Assembly (NCBI GenBank): GCA_947561395.2
Contig: OX387192.1
Coordinates: forward strand, 12,746,221 to 12,810,220
DNA length: 64,000 nucleotides
Reading direction: 5' to 3'
Source of the DNA: Buxus sempervirens
Taxonomy: Eukaryota > Streptophyta > Magnoliopsida > Buxales > Buxaceae
Shown here in pieces: positions 31,682 to 41,905 of this stretch. The notes below the pieces were generated by a model. The model was not told where the DNA came from. It saw only the letters and a program-made list of their open reading frames with translations, and did no database searches. Each line of letters starts with the position of its first letter. Within the stretch, counting starts at the first letter, position 1. A program made the translations under genes and the position numbers.

Positions 31682-34471
31682 ATGGATTTTGGAAAAGAAG
31701 GAGGATCTGCCTCTAGACCTCCTTTATTTGAAGGTAACAATTATTCTTACTGGAAAGCTAGAATGAGAGCTTACCTGAAGTCAATCGATGAGCGTGTCTG
31801 GCTCTCGGTTTGTAATGGTTATCATCCACCTGTGATCACAACAGATGTAGGTGTTGTGATTTCCAAACCTCATGATCAGTGGACTAAAACTGAATCTGAT
31901 CAATGTGGATGGAATAACAAGGCAATGAATGCCTTATTTTGTGCTGTTAGTGTTGAGGAATTCAGGAGAATTTCCTCATGTGAAGTCGCTAAGGAAGCTT
32001 GGGACATCCTAGAGGTCACTCATGAAGGAACCTCAGCTGTCAAGTTGTCCAGACTTCAGAGACTTACTACATCTTTCGAAACTTTGTATATGAAAGATGA
32101 TGAGTCTTTTGATGAGTTTTATGCTAAACTCTCAGATATTGTAAATTCTAGTTTTAATCTTGGAGAAAAGATTACTATATCAAAAGTTATTAGAAAAATC
32201 TTGAGATCTTTGCCTGAAAGATTCAGACCTAAAGTAACTGCAATACAAGAGGCAAAAGATGTAGATAATATGAGAATAGAAGATCTGGTAGGATCGTTAC
32301 AGACTTATGAGCTAGATCTCAATATTCCAAAAAGAAATAAAGGAATAGCTCTTAAATCTGTAAAATCTGTTAATACTGAAGAATCAGATAGTTCTGATGT
32401 TGATATGGATGAACTTGTCCTCTTAGCCAAAAAGTTTAAGAAAATGTTTAAAAAGAGACAATCCACTTCTTCATCATCCATTGACAGATCTAACAGGAGA
32501 TCTGATAAGAAAATGTCTGATCCAAGAAAGGAGAAGAAATCTTCTCAGAATGATGAGGTCCAATGTTACAAATGTAGAGGATTTGGACATGTTGCCTCTG
32601 ATTGTCCCTCAAAAGATAAAAAGAAAAAGACTAATTATCAGGTTACTTGGGATGACAGTAACACTGATAATTCTTCACAATCTGATGAGGATATGTCTGT
32701 TAATTTTACTGCTTTCAATTCTTTTTACTCATCCTCATCTGGTAGTTCAATCTCTGGAATTGCAGGAGATAACAAAGAGACTTTATCAGATGATGAAGAA
32801 GAACTACAAGAAGCATACAATCAGCTCTATAAGGAATTCAATAGAGCTCAGAAAAAAATCAAGAAACTGAGTAAAAAATTGAAGGAATCAGAAACAGAGA
32901 GAAAGAAAGCTCTTGCAGAAATAGATTCAATAAATCAGAAGTTACTTGAAAAACATGTTAAAGAAAATTCTCTGGTAACTTCTCTAACTGAAAAAACTGA
33001 AAAAATAAAAGAAAAAGAAGCTCAGATTTCTGAACTACAAGGTAAAGTAATTGAATTTGAGAAAGTTTCAAATTCAAGTAAATCTAATGCTTCAAATTCT
33101 TCTGCAGGAAATCTTCAAATTACTGAGGAATCAACTTCAAAGGAAGTTCCTGAAAGCTCAAATTCAGCTGGAAAAAGAATGAGAGTAAGTAATCAAAACA
33201 AGGAATCTTCACAGAAAATCTCTGCTGGAGAAGTAAGATCAACAGGTAAATCTTCAACTTCTGAGAAATCTAAATCTGTACAGTTTAGAAATGCTGGCAA
33301 GTCTAGAAATGTTGAGTTTTCTGAAAATAGGTTTATACCTGTATGCCATCACTGCAATAAAAAAGGCCATATAAGACCAAAGTGTTATGAACTGTATGGT
33401 TTCCCTGATGGATATTTTGAAAATAAGAGAAAGGTAAATCAAAGTCAGTCTCTGGACTTATACAACAGATTTGACTCTCTGTTAAAATTGACTGAAACAT
33501 TAAATCAGGAAGTCTCAAATCTATCTAAGAAGCTTCCTTCAAAAACTCAAGTAGTTGAAGAAGGTACTGTTCAGAAGACTGCTGAGAAACAGATTTGGGT
33601 AAGAAAAGATTCTTTGGTTGCTAATGTGGTTCATGTAGCTTTAAAAGCTCATGATGTCAACATGTGGTACTTGGACAGTGGGTGTTCAAGACACATGTGT
33701 GGTAGTAAGGCTATGTTCAGTACCTTTGAAGAATATTTTGGTGGAAGTGTTACTTTTGGTGATGGAAGCACTTCCCAAGTTAAAGGTAAAGGAACTGTTA
33801 CAAGTCCAAATGGAGTATGCTTAAAAAATGTTCTATTTGTATCAGGTTTGAAAGCAAATCTTATTAGCATTAGCCAACTATGTGATTCCAGATTATTTGT
33901 TAATTTTACCAGAAAAGAATGCAAAATATTGGATAAATCTGGTAGAACTGTTCTTGTAGGTGAAAGAACAAGTGATAATTGCTATGGGATTGTTGGAAAC
34001 AATGAGTGTGCTTTAAAATCCTCCATAGGCAATGAAATTGATTTGTGGCATAGGAGACTTGGCCACATTAACTATAGAGATTTGTCAAAAATCTCTAAGT
34101 CTGAGTTGGTTAGAGGAATTCCCAAGTTTGGGAAAAATAAAAAGAAAGGAATGTGTGGTCCTTGCAACCAAGGAAAATTTGATTCTAGAAGTGATGAAGG
34201 AATTTTTCTAGGATATTCTTCTTCTAGTAGAGCTTACAGAGTTTTCAATTTGCAGAAATCAGTTATAATGGAATCTATTAATGTGCTAATAGATGATGAA
34301 AGTAATGACAGTGAATTTATGCAGGCTGCAGATGAAGAGGATGAAATCAGAGATGCTTCCTCAAGCATTGAAGTGGTTCCTCTGGCTAGAACTCTCAAAG
34401 ACCACCCAACTGAGCAAATTGTTGGAAATATTTCAGATGGTGTCAGAACAAGACATCAGGTACATAAATAA
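31682..34471 (+). CDS. Copia gag-protease with truncated integrase (929 aa, open frame)
   Basis: The ATG at 31682 is the first after the PBS. The N-terminus PPLFEGNNYSYWKARMRAYL is the plant copia gag fold. Zinc knuckles are CYKCRGFGHVASDC (about residues 295-308) and CHHCNKKGHIRPKC (about 555-568), with a long coiled-coil-like Lys/Glu region between them. The copia protease begins at WYLDSGCSRHMCG (catalytic Asp about residue 665). The integrase zinc segment LWHRRLGHINYRDL...CGPC then jumps from NQGKF straight to DSRSDEGIFLGYS, so the whole catalytic core is gone. The frame continues to TRHQVHK and stop, where RT should begin. Gag and protease look intact and may still be made; integrase cannot be active. 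Confidence 0.88.
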   Translation: MDFGKEGGSASRPPLFEGNNYSYWKARMRAYLKSIDERVWLSVCNGYHPPVITTDVGVVISKPHDQWTKTESDQCGWNNKAMNALFCAVSVEEFRRISSCEVAKEAWDILEVTHEGTSAVKLSRLQRLTTSFETLYMKDDESFDEFYAKLSDIVNSSFNLGEKITISKVIRKILRSLPERFRPKVTAIQEAKDVDNMRIEDLVGSLQTYELDLNIPKRNKGIALKSVKSVNTEESDSSDVDMDELVLLAKKFKKMFKKRQSTSSSSIDRSNRRSDKKMSDPRKEKKSSQNDEVQCYKCRGFGHVASDCPSKDKKKKTNYQVTWDDSNTDNSSQSDEDMSVNFTAFNSFYSSSSGSSISGIAGDNKETLSDDEEELQEAYNQLYKEFNRAQKKIKKLSKKLKESETERKKALAEIDSINQKLLEKHVKENSLVTSLTEKTEKIKEKEAQISELQGKVIEFEKVSNSSKSNASNSSAGNLQITEESTSKEVPESSNSAGKRMRVSNQNKESSQKISAGEVRSTGKSSTSEKSKSVQFRNAGKSRNVEFSENRFIPVCHHCNKKGHIRPKCYELYGFPDGYFENKRKVNQSQSLDLYNRFDSLLKLTETLNQEVSNLSKKLPSKTQVVEEGTVQKTAEKQIWVRKDSLVANVVHVALKAHDVNMWYLDSGCSRHMCGSKAMFSTFEEYFGGSVTFGDGSTSQVKGKGTVTSPNGVCLKNVLFVSGLKANLISISQLCDSRLFVNFTRKECKILDKSGRTVLVGERTSDNCYGIVGNNECALKSSIGNEIDLWHRRLGHINYRDLSKISKSELVRGIPKFGKNKKKGMCGPCNQGKFDSRSDEGIFLGYSSSSRAYRVFNLQKSVIMESINVLIDDESNDSEFMQAADEEDEIRDASSSIEVVPLARTLKDHPTEQIVGNISDGVRTRHQVHK

Positions 34472-34853
34472 TCTTATTGCCTGGTTAAGCAAGAAACAAA
34501 ACTGTGTTTCTCTGAGTACTGCTGAAGCTGAGTATATTGCTGCAGGAAGCAGTTGTACTCAACTTATTTGGATGAAACAAATGTTATCAGATTATGGGAT
34601 AGATCAAGATCAAATGATTCTCTTCTGTGATAATCAAAGTGCCATAAATATCTCTAAGAATCCTGTTCAACACTCAAGGACCAAACATATAAATATCAGG
34701 CATCACTTTATAAGAGAGTTGATTGAAGACAAAACTGTTGTGATTGAATACATATCTACTGAAAAACAGTTGGCTGACATTTTTACCAAACCTTTAGATC
34801 AAAACAGATTTGAAACTCTTAGGAAATCCCTAGGAGTATGCTCTCAAAACTGA
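34459..34853 (+). pseudogene. Copia RNase H remnant
   Basis: Reading in a different frame from the polyprotein gives LIAWLSKKQNCVSLSTAEAEYIAAGSSCTQLIWMKQML, LFCDNQSAINISKNPVQHSRTKHI and KQLADIFTKPL, which are standard Ty1/copia RNase H motifs. The end, LGVC, is the usual polyprotein terminus. RT and the first part of RNase H are deleted between 34458 and this point, and the junction is out of frame. Confidence 0.88.
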
Positions 34854-35690
34854 AAATCAGGTTCTGTTTTGAGTTAATTTTTATGTAAAATGTCTCACAT
34901 ATCTGTTCAAAATGAATTTGTGTGTTCTTATTACTAAGATCTGTTTTCAGGAAGATTGAGTGTATGCATATTGACAGAAATGTCTTATTTCTAACCAGCA
35001 ACTTTGTCTGAAACACCTGTACGTATTGAAGCTTATTGTGTGGTAAAGCTTGGGATCTATAGGCTATCACCTTTGTGAAAAGAAAAGTTTTGGAAATGGC
35101 TGCCATAGAGATTAGAGTGAAAGCCACTGTAAATCTCAAAAAGAAAAAGATAAAGAAGGTATATTCTTGGAATGAACTGTAAACTCAGGTTTTTTAAGGG
35201 TCAATGCCTTCTTTAAAAAGAAAAAGAGATCAGAAAAGGCTACCTATCTCAGATGTGCGAAAGCCACCAAAATGAAGTTGGGATATGTCTATACTTTTCA
35301 AGATTGTTTACACTGAAATAGTCTTCTATATGTATGAAGTGTAAAAGTCAAAAATGTTGCTCATTTCTCACAAGCATTGACTCATTAGTATGCATATGTT
35401 CTTAATATCTTGAAGAAAATTTATAGTATGAGAAACCATAAATGAAATTTTGCTCTTTGATATGAAATGTACCACATCTGAATTAACTCTGATAGGTACT
35501 TCAAGATCAGTTTTGTGCTAAGTACTTCTTAGATTGAATAAGTTGATTATCTGGATGATTTTTGGGTTTAGCTAAAATCTCAGCTTCGTGTTTAGAAGTA
35601 GGAGGATGTCATGAAAAATTGTTCAATCCTCTTTTATAAGTTTATGCGTTGAATCTGTAGTTTTTGTTGTTTGTGCATGTGCACCTTCTA
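34854..35690 (+). other. Copia spacer between pol and ORF2
   Basis: This is AT-rich DNA without a supported gene. It separates the RNase H end from the ORF2 promoter-like region. The short minus-strand ORF is not supported by any motif. Confidence 0.5.
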
Positions 35691-35866
35691 CGCCGCCAGT
35701 TGCCCGCTGGCAGCGTATTTGAGTTTGTCTATATATAGGTGAAAGTGAGCTATTTTTTTTACCCCTGTTTTTTTTTTACCCTCTTCGCTTTTCCCTCGCC
35801 TCTCGCGTCGTGTCCCGGTGCTGCTATCGCTGTCACTTTCTTCCTTCCTGTCTACTCTTCAGGTAA
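35691..35866 (+). promoter_or_regulatory. Internal promoter-like region of copia ORF2
   Basis: CGCCGCCAG / CTGGCAGCG (35691-35715, one mismatch, 7-base loop) lies 15 bases before CTATATATAGG (TATA at 35730-35737). A donor-like TTCAG|GTAAAC follows near 35862, and an acceptor-like TTTTCAG near 35964 lies before the ORF2 ATG. The palindrome word is the one used in this element's LTR. A dedicated promoter would let ORF2 be expressed apart from gag-pol. Confidence 0.55.
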
Positions 35867-36033
35867 ACATTTTTTTTACTATCTTCGTCCTGCTTCTCCA
35901 TTTTTCTGCTTCCTAGTTCTGTAGTTTTCTCTCTTTATTCGAAGCTAGGGTTTAGTGGTTTTCAGCCATTAGGGCTTTCTCATTGTGTTGTTTGGTGCTG
36001 TCTGTTTTCTCTTTCTCTTCCATTTCTTTTACC

Positions 36034-37365
36034 ATGCCTCTCAAGAGAAAGTCGAGAACTGATTCTCCTTCAACATCGTCTCCTCCTGTGAGGTCTCCTC
36101 CTGTGAAGTCTCCTCATGTGAGGTCTTCTCCTGTTATTCCTTCTCCTCCTGTGAGACCTCCTTCCCCTTCTCCTTCTTCTGAACCATTTGTGGGGAATGG
36201 TTTATCTGATTTCAATACCTTCTTCAAGCACAGGCCTCTTCTTATGGAAAGGGCCATCCAGCTTAACTCTTTTTCTGAAACCCCTTTCTACTCATTGTTT
36301 TCAGAAAATGGTTGGAAAAAATTTGCATTGCTTGGGGGTTTTGCTTATCCGAACCTGGTCCGTAAATTTTACTCTAATCTTCATCATCTTCATCTTGCCA
36401 GTCAAGGCTCTGTAAAAGCCTATGTCAGGGGAATTTCTTTCGACTTCTCGAAAGAGCTTATTTCCTCTCTGCTTGAACTACCTCTTGTTGACTCTCCCTC
36501 CTTTAACTTTCTTGAGTCTCATTCTGATCCTCCTATGGAGTCCATTATTCCGTCTCTAATAGTTGAGGGTGCTCCTTCTTCCATTAAGAACAAGCCCAAC
36601 TATTTGCCTCATGGCTCTCTTCAAGATCTTCTCTGGATCTTGAACTTGTTTGTCTGTGCTTCTCTTGTTCCTTCTGATCATCACTCCGAGATCTCTCACC
36701 ATAGGGCAAGACTTCTTCATGCCATCTGGAACAGAGAAAGTATTTGTATTCCTTCTATTATCTTTCATCAGATTCTTCAGTCTCGGAATTTAAAATCCAA
36801 GACTGCTGCTCTTCCTTTTGGAATTTTCATCTCGTACATGTGTGTTCATCAGGGGGTACTCCCTGATCCTACTGAATTGATTATGCATCCCCGTCCTCCC
36901 ATTGCTTCATCCACTCTGACCCGCAGTAAACGTGCAAGTCCTTTTCGGGTAATGTCCTCTGATCCCTCCTCTTCTCAGTCCTCTCTGTCCAGCCCTGATG
37001 CTGTGGCCATCATAGAGAAACTGAATTCAATGCAAGCTTCTCAGGAGGCTTTCTTTTCAGAGGTTAGGTCTCACATGCTCATGATGAGCATGTTCAAATC
37101 CGAAACCCAAGAGAAGCTGGGGCAATTGCTGAAGGATGTTGATTTCACTTGTGGAGAAGTTCAAAGGGACGTTGCTGCTCAGCAACGTATGCAAAATGAA
37201 GCGGGTCATTTTCTGGAATGCATTCGAAAGACTCAGCTGGAGATGGATCACAAGCTCTGCTGGCTGCACTCCAGATCTCAAGATGCCTACAAGCACTACT
37301 CACGGTCTTGGGAACCCAAACACCATCCAGAAAGGGGGAGAAATTTGGATGATGGTTCTGATTGA
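36034..37365 (+). CDS. Copia ORF2: accessory 'plant transposon protein'-like protein, 443 aa
   Basis: The best start is the ATG at 36034 (MPLKRKSRTDSPSTSS); upstream in-frame codons have no ATG. Residues ~1-50 are basic then Pro/Ser-rich with repeated PPVRS units. A globular domain (~55-300) contains VRKFYSNLHHL, YVRGISFDFSKELISSLL, ISHHRARLLHAIW, CIPSIIFHQIL and AALPFGIFISYMCVHQGVL. Residues ~325-420 look helical or coiled-coil (LNSMQASQEAFFSEV onward). The domain aligns with the antisense gene at 49882-51447 (R-x-FYSN, RG-x-SF, I-x-x-PS-x-I, ALP-x-G, IS). Both resemble a family annotated as putative plant transposon protein. SIRE elements often have an envelope-like ORF here, but I see no signal peptide or clear membrane segment. 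Frame fully open; function unknown. Confidence 0.8.
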   Translation: MPLKRKSRTDSPSTSSPPVRSPPVKSPHVRSSPVIPSPPVRPPSPSPSSEPFVGNGLSDFNTFFKHRPLLMERAIQLNSFSETPFYSLFSENGWKKFALLGGFAYPNLVRKFYSNLHHLHLASQGSVKAYVRGISFDFSKELISSLLELPLVDSPSFNFLESHSDPPMESIIPSLIVEGAPSSIKNKPNYLPHGSLQDLLWILNLFVCASLVPSDHHSEISHHRARLLHAIWNRESICIPSIIFHQILQSRNLKSKTAALPFGIFISYMCVHQGVLPDPTELIMHPRPPIASSTLTRSKRASPFRVMSSDPSSSQSSLSSPDAVAIIEKLNSMQASQEAFFSEVRSHMLMMSMFKSETQEKLGQLLKDVDFTCGEVQRDVAAQQRMQNEAGHFLECIRKTQLEMDHKLCWLHSRSQDAYKHYSRSWEPKHHPERGRNLDDGSD

Positions 37366-37559
37366 TGGTTTGGCTGGGTGGGTACTGATGCTTGCGCTGA
37401 TGCTTGGTGTTTGCTGCTTGCTGCTGCTGATGTTTCGAATTCTGTTGTTTGCTTGATGTTTGGTGATGTTATTCTTGTTGTGGATATGATGGTTGTTTTG
37501 TTATGGTCTGTTCTGGGTGTTGTCTCCTGAATTTTTTTTGTATAAGGGAATGATAAGTA

Positions 37560-37695
37560 AGGGGGAGATAATGTCTGTCTTTCTTTCTTAATGTCTGTCT
37601 TTCTTTCTTAATGTCTGTCTGTCCTTCTTTCTTAATGTCTGTCTTTCTTTCTTAATGTCTGTCTGTCCTTCTTTCTTGCTGTCTGTCTTTCTTGA
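37560..37695 (+). repeat. TGTCTGTCTTTCTTTCTT tandem repeat
   Basis: About six copies of a ~21-bp pyrimidine-rich unit with AATGTCTGTC headers lie between ORF2 and the PPT. It looks like a simple microsatellite expansion. Confidence 0.9.
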
Positions 37696-37870
37696 ACAAT
37701 GTAAATGATTTTGTTATCTGTATATCTGGTTGTAAATGAATGAAACTCTGGATTAATCCAAATCACTGTGTCTCTGGTTAACAGTGTAGTTTTAAATTTC
37801 TTGAATGGATATCATCATTAACTAAGGTTGATTTTAAAATCTGATGTAAGGTTGTTGTCAGGCATTTGCC

Positions 37871-37881
37871 AAGGGGGAGAT
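37871..37881 (+). other. Polypurine tract of copia element
   Basis: AAGGGGGAGAT abuts the 3' LTR start at 37882. Confidence 0.92.
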
Positions 37882-38904
37882 TGTAAGTGTGAAAACTCAC
37901 ACTCCTGTTATGGCAAATGATTGACAAATTAGGTTTCTAATAAAGCTTCAAGATGTGCAGATTAAACAATGAAAATTCAGTAAATTCAGTAAAGAAGAAG
38001 AGTTGGTGCCACCACACTGCTACCACGCCGCTGCCACCCCGCTGGCAGCGCATAAGGAATTTCGTGTGTCAAAAGCAAGGATCGTGCACCTGCCGCGTAC
38101 TCTCCCGCTAGCAGCGCGCGTCTAACAGATTCAACTCACTCTGAGCGGGACATGAGTTCGCTACCAGCCGTCTACTTCGATCGCTTCACGACGCTACCAG
38201 CGCTCGATGCGATTTGTGTTTTATTCTTTAAATAGACGAGTTGTAATTTTTAATTGTGACTTTTTTCTTTGGATCATTTTGAATTCGGATCTTGAGAGAT
38301 TTGAGATTCGATCAAATCGTCTTTAGAGAGTCGGCGATTGAGTGAGGGGGAGATCTGAGATAGATCACCTGGAATTGAAGGTAGAGGATTCTTCTTCAAT
38401 TCAGAACTTCATCCGATCGTGTGATCGCCTGGACTGGTGATCAACCTTGATTGATGCGTAGGTGGATTCCTACTGCATTGGATCGTCTCAGTGGATTCTG
38501 AGAGGATTGCTGCGATCTGGATTGATCGTGTCCTGCAGCTTGTGGATTCAAGCTGTGTTGCAGTTCGTGGATTCGAACTGTGGATCACTGGAGAGTGATT
38601 GTTTGCGATCTGGACTGATCGTGTTCTGCAGCTTGTGGATTCAAGCTGTATAGCAGTTCGTGGATTCGAACTGTGGATTGCTGTTGAGTGAGTCAAATTG
38701 TAAAGGTTAAGTATGTTCTCCTTTGTAATTGTCTTCTCATTCAATAGTGGATTTTGAAGGGTTAGTCGCCTCATATAGACTCGAGGTTTTTCCTGGATCT
38801 GGATCCAGGTTTCCTCGTATAATTCTTTGTGTACTGTTTCCGCAATTGTTAAATTCTGAATTGTTATAGATCGTGGACCTTAAGAGTAGTCCTCTACTCT
38901 TTCA
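37882..38904 (+). repeat. 3' LTR of copia element
   Basis: TGTAAGTGTGA to CTCTTTCA, 1,023 bp. Differences from the 5' LTR that I can see are one A/G near 37958, one T/C near 38354, one inserted A near 38379 and one G/A near 38443. Confidence 0.95.
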
Positions 38905-38909
38905 GAGAG

Positions 38910-39185
38910 ACCACCTGCGGGTGAGATGAGACCTCCTGTTGGGGGAGATGTGATCCTGATTGGATTGCATCCCACAGGGGAGATATGTGACCTCCTGCGG
39001 GAGAGATGTGACCTCTTGTGGGGGAGATGTAATCACGATGTGATTGCATCCCACAAGGGAGATATATGCGATTACCACCTGCGGGTGAGATGTGACCACC
39101 TGCGGGTGAGATATGATGACTCCTGCGGTAGAGACCTCATGTAGGGTAGATGTGATTACTGCGTGATTGCATCCTACATGGGAGA
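38910..39185 (+). repeat. 75-bp hairpin repeat, diverged right part
   Basis: This continues the array cut by the copia element. Stems differ from the left part: CTCTTGTGGG / CCCACAAGGGAG around GATGTAATCAC / GTGATTGCATC, and CTCATGTAGG / CCTACATGGGAG around GATGTGATTAC / GTGATTGCATC. Both arms change together relative to the left units. Confidence 0.85.
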
Positions 39186-39451
39186 ATGTTGTTATCAGAT
39201 TGAGACTTACTATTAATTATGAATGACATGATCTACATTTGAATCAGAAGAGTTTGATTTATATTACATTGCTTTTCTAATTGAAACGAAGGTTACATAA
39301 TAAACTCTCTTTATTCCAAACACTGATTAGATGTTGGTTTCCTGTGGTGATTAATCGTTCTTATTATCGACCGTGACTACCTGATTATTTTATCGTGCAT
39401 GAATGATTACTTTTATATATAAACTGTTTCTAGCATGCATGTGTTACCTAC

Positions 39452-39496
39452 TGAGATAGTTGTATCTCACCCCTACTTCATATTCTACTTTTTCAG
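39452..39496 (+). other. Tetraloop hairpin and acceptor-like site in solo LTR
   Basis: TGAGATA (39452-39458), GTTG, TATCTCA (39463-39469), then CTACTTTTTCAG ending at 39496. It is equivalent to 9378-9420. Confidence 0.65.
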
Positions 39497-39956
39497 GTTA
39501 TCTTGGAGAGGACGCCACGGGTTAGACAGATAGTGGGTTGAAGTCTAGAAATTTCATATGAAAAGAGTAGGATGATTTTATATAGTTGTATTTATTTTAT
39601 TGGAATCGTAATAGATGATTGTGTAGGATATTAAGAGTTAGTTAAATTTGTAGTTGCCTTTCATTTGATTAGTGAATGTAATTGGATGATTCAGCTTCTA
39701 ATAAGTGATGTAAGCTTCCTAGTACTCTGATAAATCTTAGCTCTTTATTTCCTTATATTTGAACTGATTGTAATATACCACAAGTTAATTCCTTGATCCG
39801 AGTCAAAATGAGAAAAAAAAATGACCCGGATTCGGGGCGTTACAATTTAGGTAAAAAAAAATCGGTTCGGCAATAGCCAAACCCAAAAACGTCAACAAAA
39901 AAAGGGGGTATTGTTCATCGTTTGGAGATGATGAACAGTAAAACAACAAAAAAAAA

Positions 39957-40215
39957 TGTAAATATTTGTAAAAACATTCGACTACAAAAGCATGTTAGCC
40001 ACTTAAATGTAAATATTTGTAAAACATTCAACTCATGTTAGTCACTTAAATGTAAATATTTGTAAAACATTCAACTACATGTTAGTCACTTAAATGTAAA
40101 CATTTGTAAAACATCAACATGTAAATAATCGTAAAACATTCAACTACATGTTAGTCACTTAAATGTAAATATTTGTAAAACATCAACAACAAAAAGAAAG
40201 AAGTATTATTCATCG
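39957..40215 (+). repeat. AT-rich tandem repeat within LTR B
   Basis: AAATGTAAATATTTGTAAAACATTC-type units of about 45-60 bp, several with CATGTTAGTCACTT, recur about five times. The flanking TGTTCATC / GATGAACA dyad near 39912 and its TTCATC / GATGAA relative near 40210 bracket the array. Confidence 0.75.
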
Positions 40216-41746
40216 TTTGGAGATGATGAACAGTAAAACAAACAAAAAATAATAATAAAATAAAGAATACAATTGAAAAAAAAAAGAAAAAGAAAAGTAA
40301 CAATCGAATCTTGTTAGTCACTCAAATTTAAATATTTGTGCATATATTTCAATTATAGTCATTCCTTTCTTTGCATGTGTGTGTGGGGTCGGTCATTGAC
40401 TTTAATGGAATTTTTTTTTTATATATTGTTTATTTCAAGTGCCTATTTATATTGTTTATTTCATGTGTAGGGTCGGCCATTGTTTTTGTGCGCGCCTGAC
40501 TTCGGTTGCGTCACACTGGGTAAAAATGGGAAATTGGAGTCACCACCGCCTGATGAGGTGCAGGCGGACACCTGGGTGCCTAGATTTCCTATTAGACTGG
40601 TCTGCGGCTTAGAGATTCTAAGTAAGTTCTCGGTTGCGGTCTAGGGAAGTCCGTAGACACCCCAGTCCACCCCGTTAAATGACGGGTCCCATAGGTTTCC
40701 CTGGTTTGAGTCAACTTTGGTCTCTCACTCACCCGATTCCTATTCCAGCATTCAATTTGGTTAGGTCTTGCGGGACCGCCAAAGCGATGTGGGTCCCTTT
40801 ACTTGATTTTATATTCTTAGCTTGAGGTGAAATGGGTCTGATTGGGTGGACCCCATTGGAGGGCCCACGGGTTCCTTGATGGGCCAAGTGTGGTTCACAT
40901 GTTCCTTGGTGGGCCAAGTATGGCCCTTTGGACTTTGGTTCAATTTGACTTGATTTTATTTTGAAGTTCAAGTTGGGTTATTAAGTAATTTTCATGTAAA
41001 TGTGGGTCAGTTTGGTTCATGGGCCCATTGGGTGGGCCACACATGGAAGCCAAGTAATTTATTTAGATTTATCTTGATTAAGTTTCAAAAATGGGTCAGG
41101 CCTTGGGCTTGGGGCCCTTTACCTGGGTTTGGGCTTGAAAGCCCAAGACTTCCGGGGTTAGGGTTTTGAAACCCTAACCTTGCTTGGTGTTGTGGGCCTA
41201 GTGGGCCCGACAGGCCCTGCCCCTGGGTCTTGGCCAAACCACAACCTAATTTAAGCATGCATGCCCCACATAGGGCTTGGGTGGGCCTCAAGTGGTCTAG
41301 TCCACTCAAATCTTTTAATTATCTTAGTTAAGCAAAATTGAATGGTTCGGGCTGGGTGGGCCCCGTTGGAAGGCCCACTGGAAATCAAGTTAGATGGGGT
41401 GGTCTGGGTCCCATGTTGGGTTTCTGGGCGACCCGGAAACCCTACTGGTTTGCTTTGGTTTAGTTTGAGAGTGTCACTCACATGCAGCAGAAATCACAAA
41501 ATATACAAAAATCACAAAATACACAAAACATACGAAAATCACATCATTTGGGTCCAAGGGAAGGGACCTAGGGCCCCTGTGGGCGGAGCCCATGGGGCGA
41601 GGTCCCTCCCTGTGCCAAGGAACGAGTTGGACGCGCAGCGAACAATAGGGTTGGGGGTGCGGGGGGCTTCGCCCCCCGCAGTATTGTACAAGGGTATTTT
41701 CATATTTTAAAAAATATAAGCAATTCGGCCTTTTAAAGGGGTGCGT

Positions 41747-41905
41747 TGATCTCCGGGCGCTGGGCGCGAGGTCAGCGCGAGCCCGGCGGACTGAAGACGG
41801 CAAAAGAAAGGCACCCGCGCGCGCTAGGCCCTAGCCAGGAGGACCGAAAAGGCCCTTGCGTGCACGCAATAAGCGCGAGCCTCGCGCGAGCTCGGCGGAC
41901 ACCCT
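41747..41905 (-). promoter_or_regulatory. Palindrome cassette 2 of reversed Tat solo LTR
   Basis: Dense GCGC words (GGGCGCGAGGTCAGCGCGAG), GCTAGG-C-CCTAGC, and CGAGCCTCGCGCGAGCTCG. It sits beyond the donor-like site, as in the other Tat LTRs. Confidence 0.6.

Larger units (their letters stand above)
30600..38904 (+). mobile_element. Young, internally deleted SIRE/Maximus-like Ty1/copia element
   Basis: LTRs 30600-31621 and 37882-38904 differ at only about four positions in roughly 1,020 bp. Initiator-Met-type PBS, gag with zinc knuckles, copia protease, partial integrase, an RNase H remnant, a separate downstream ORF, PPT and a 5-bp TSD are all present. The integrase core and RT are missing. 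A separate ORF after pol is typical of the SIRE/Maximus lineage. Near-identical LTRs in an element lacking RT suggest it was mobilised in trans after the deletions. Confidence 0.9.
28657..39844 (+). mobile_element. Chromovirus-type solo LTR (~2.9 kb) interrupted by a copia element
   Basis: Removing 30600-38904 and one copy of GAGAG leaves a 2,878-bp LTR with TSD ATTTA. It has TATAAATA at 28901-28908, donor-like GAG|GTAGGT at 29101, a GC-rich palindrome cassette 29277-29435 and a 75-bp hairpin repeat array around the copia insertion. A TGAGATA-GTTG-TATCTCA hairpin is at 39452-39469 and TTTTTCAG ends at 39496. The order of signals matches the other two chromovirus-type LTRs, although primary sequence is largely different. 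Confidence 0.88.

Noticed and set aside
35983..36033. Upstream extension of copia ORF2
   Set aside because: It has no ATG; the frame opens at a TTG. The ATG at 36034 is the first real start.
36034..37365. Calling copia ORF2 an envelope protein
   Set aside because: Its position fits SIRE envelope-like ORFs, but no signal peptide, fusion-like segment or clear transmembrane helix is visible, and the core matches the antisense chromovirus gene instead.
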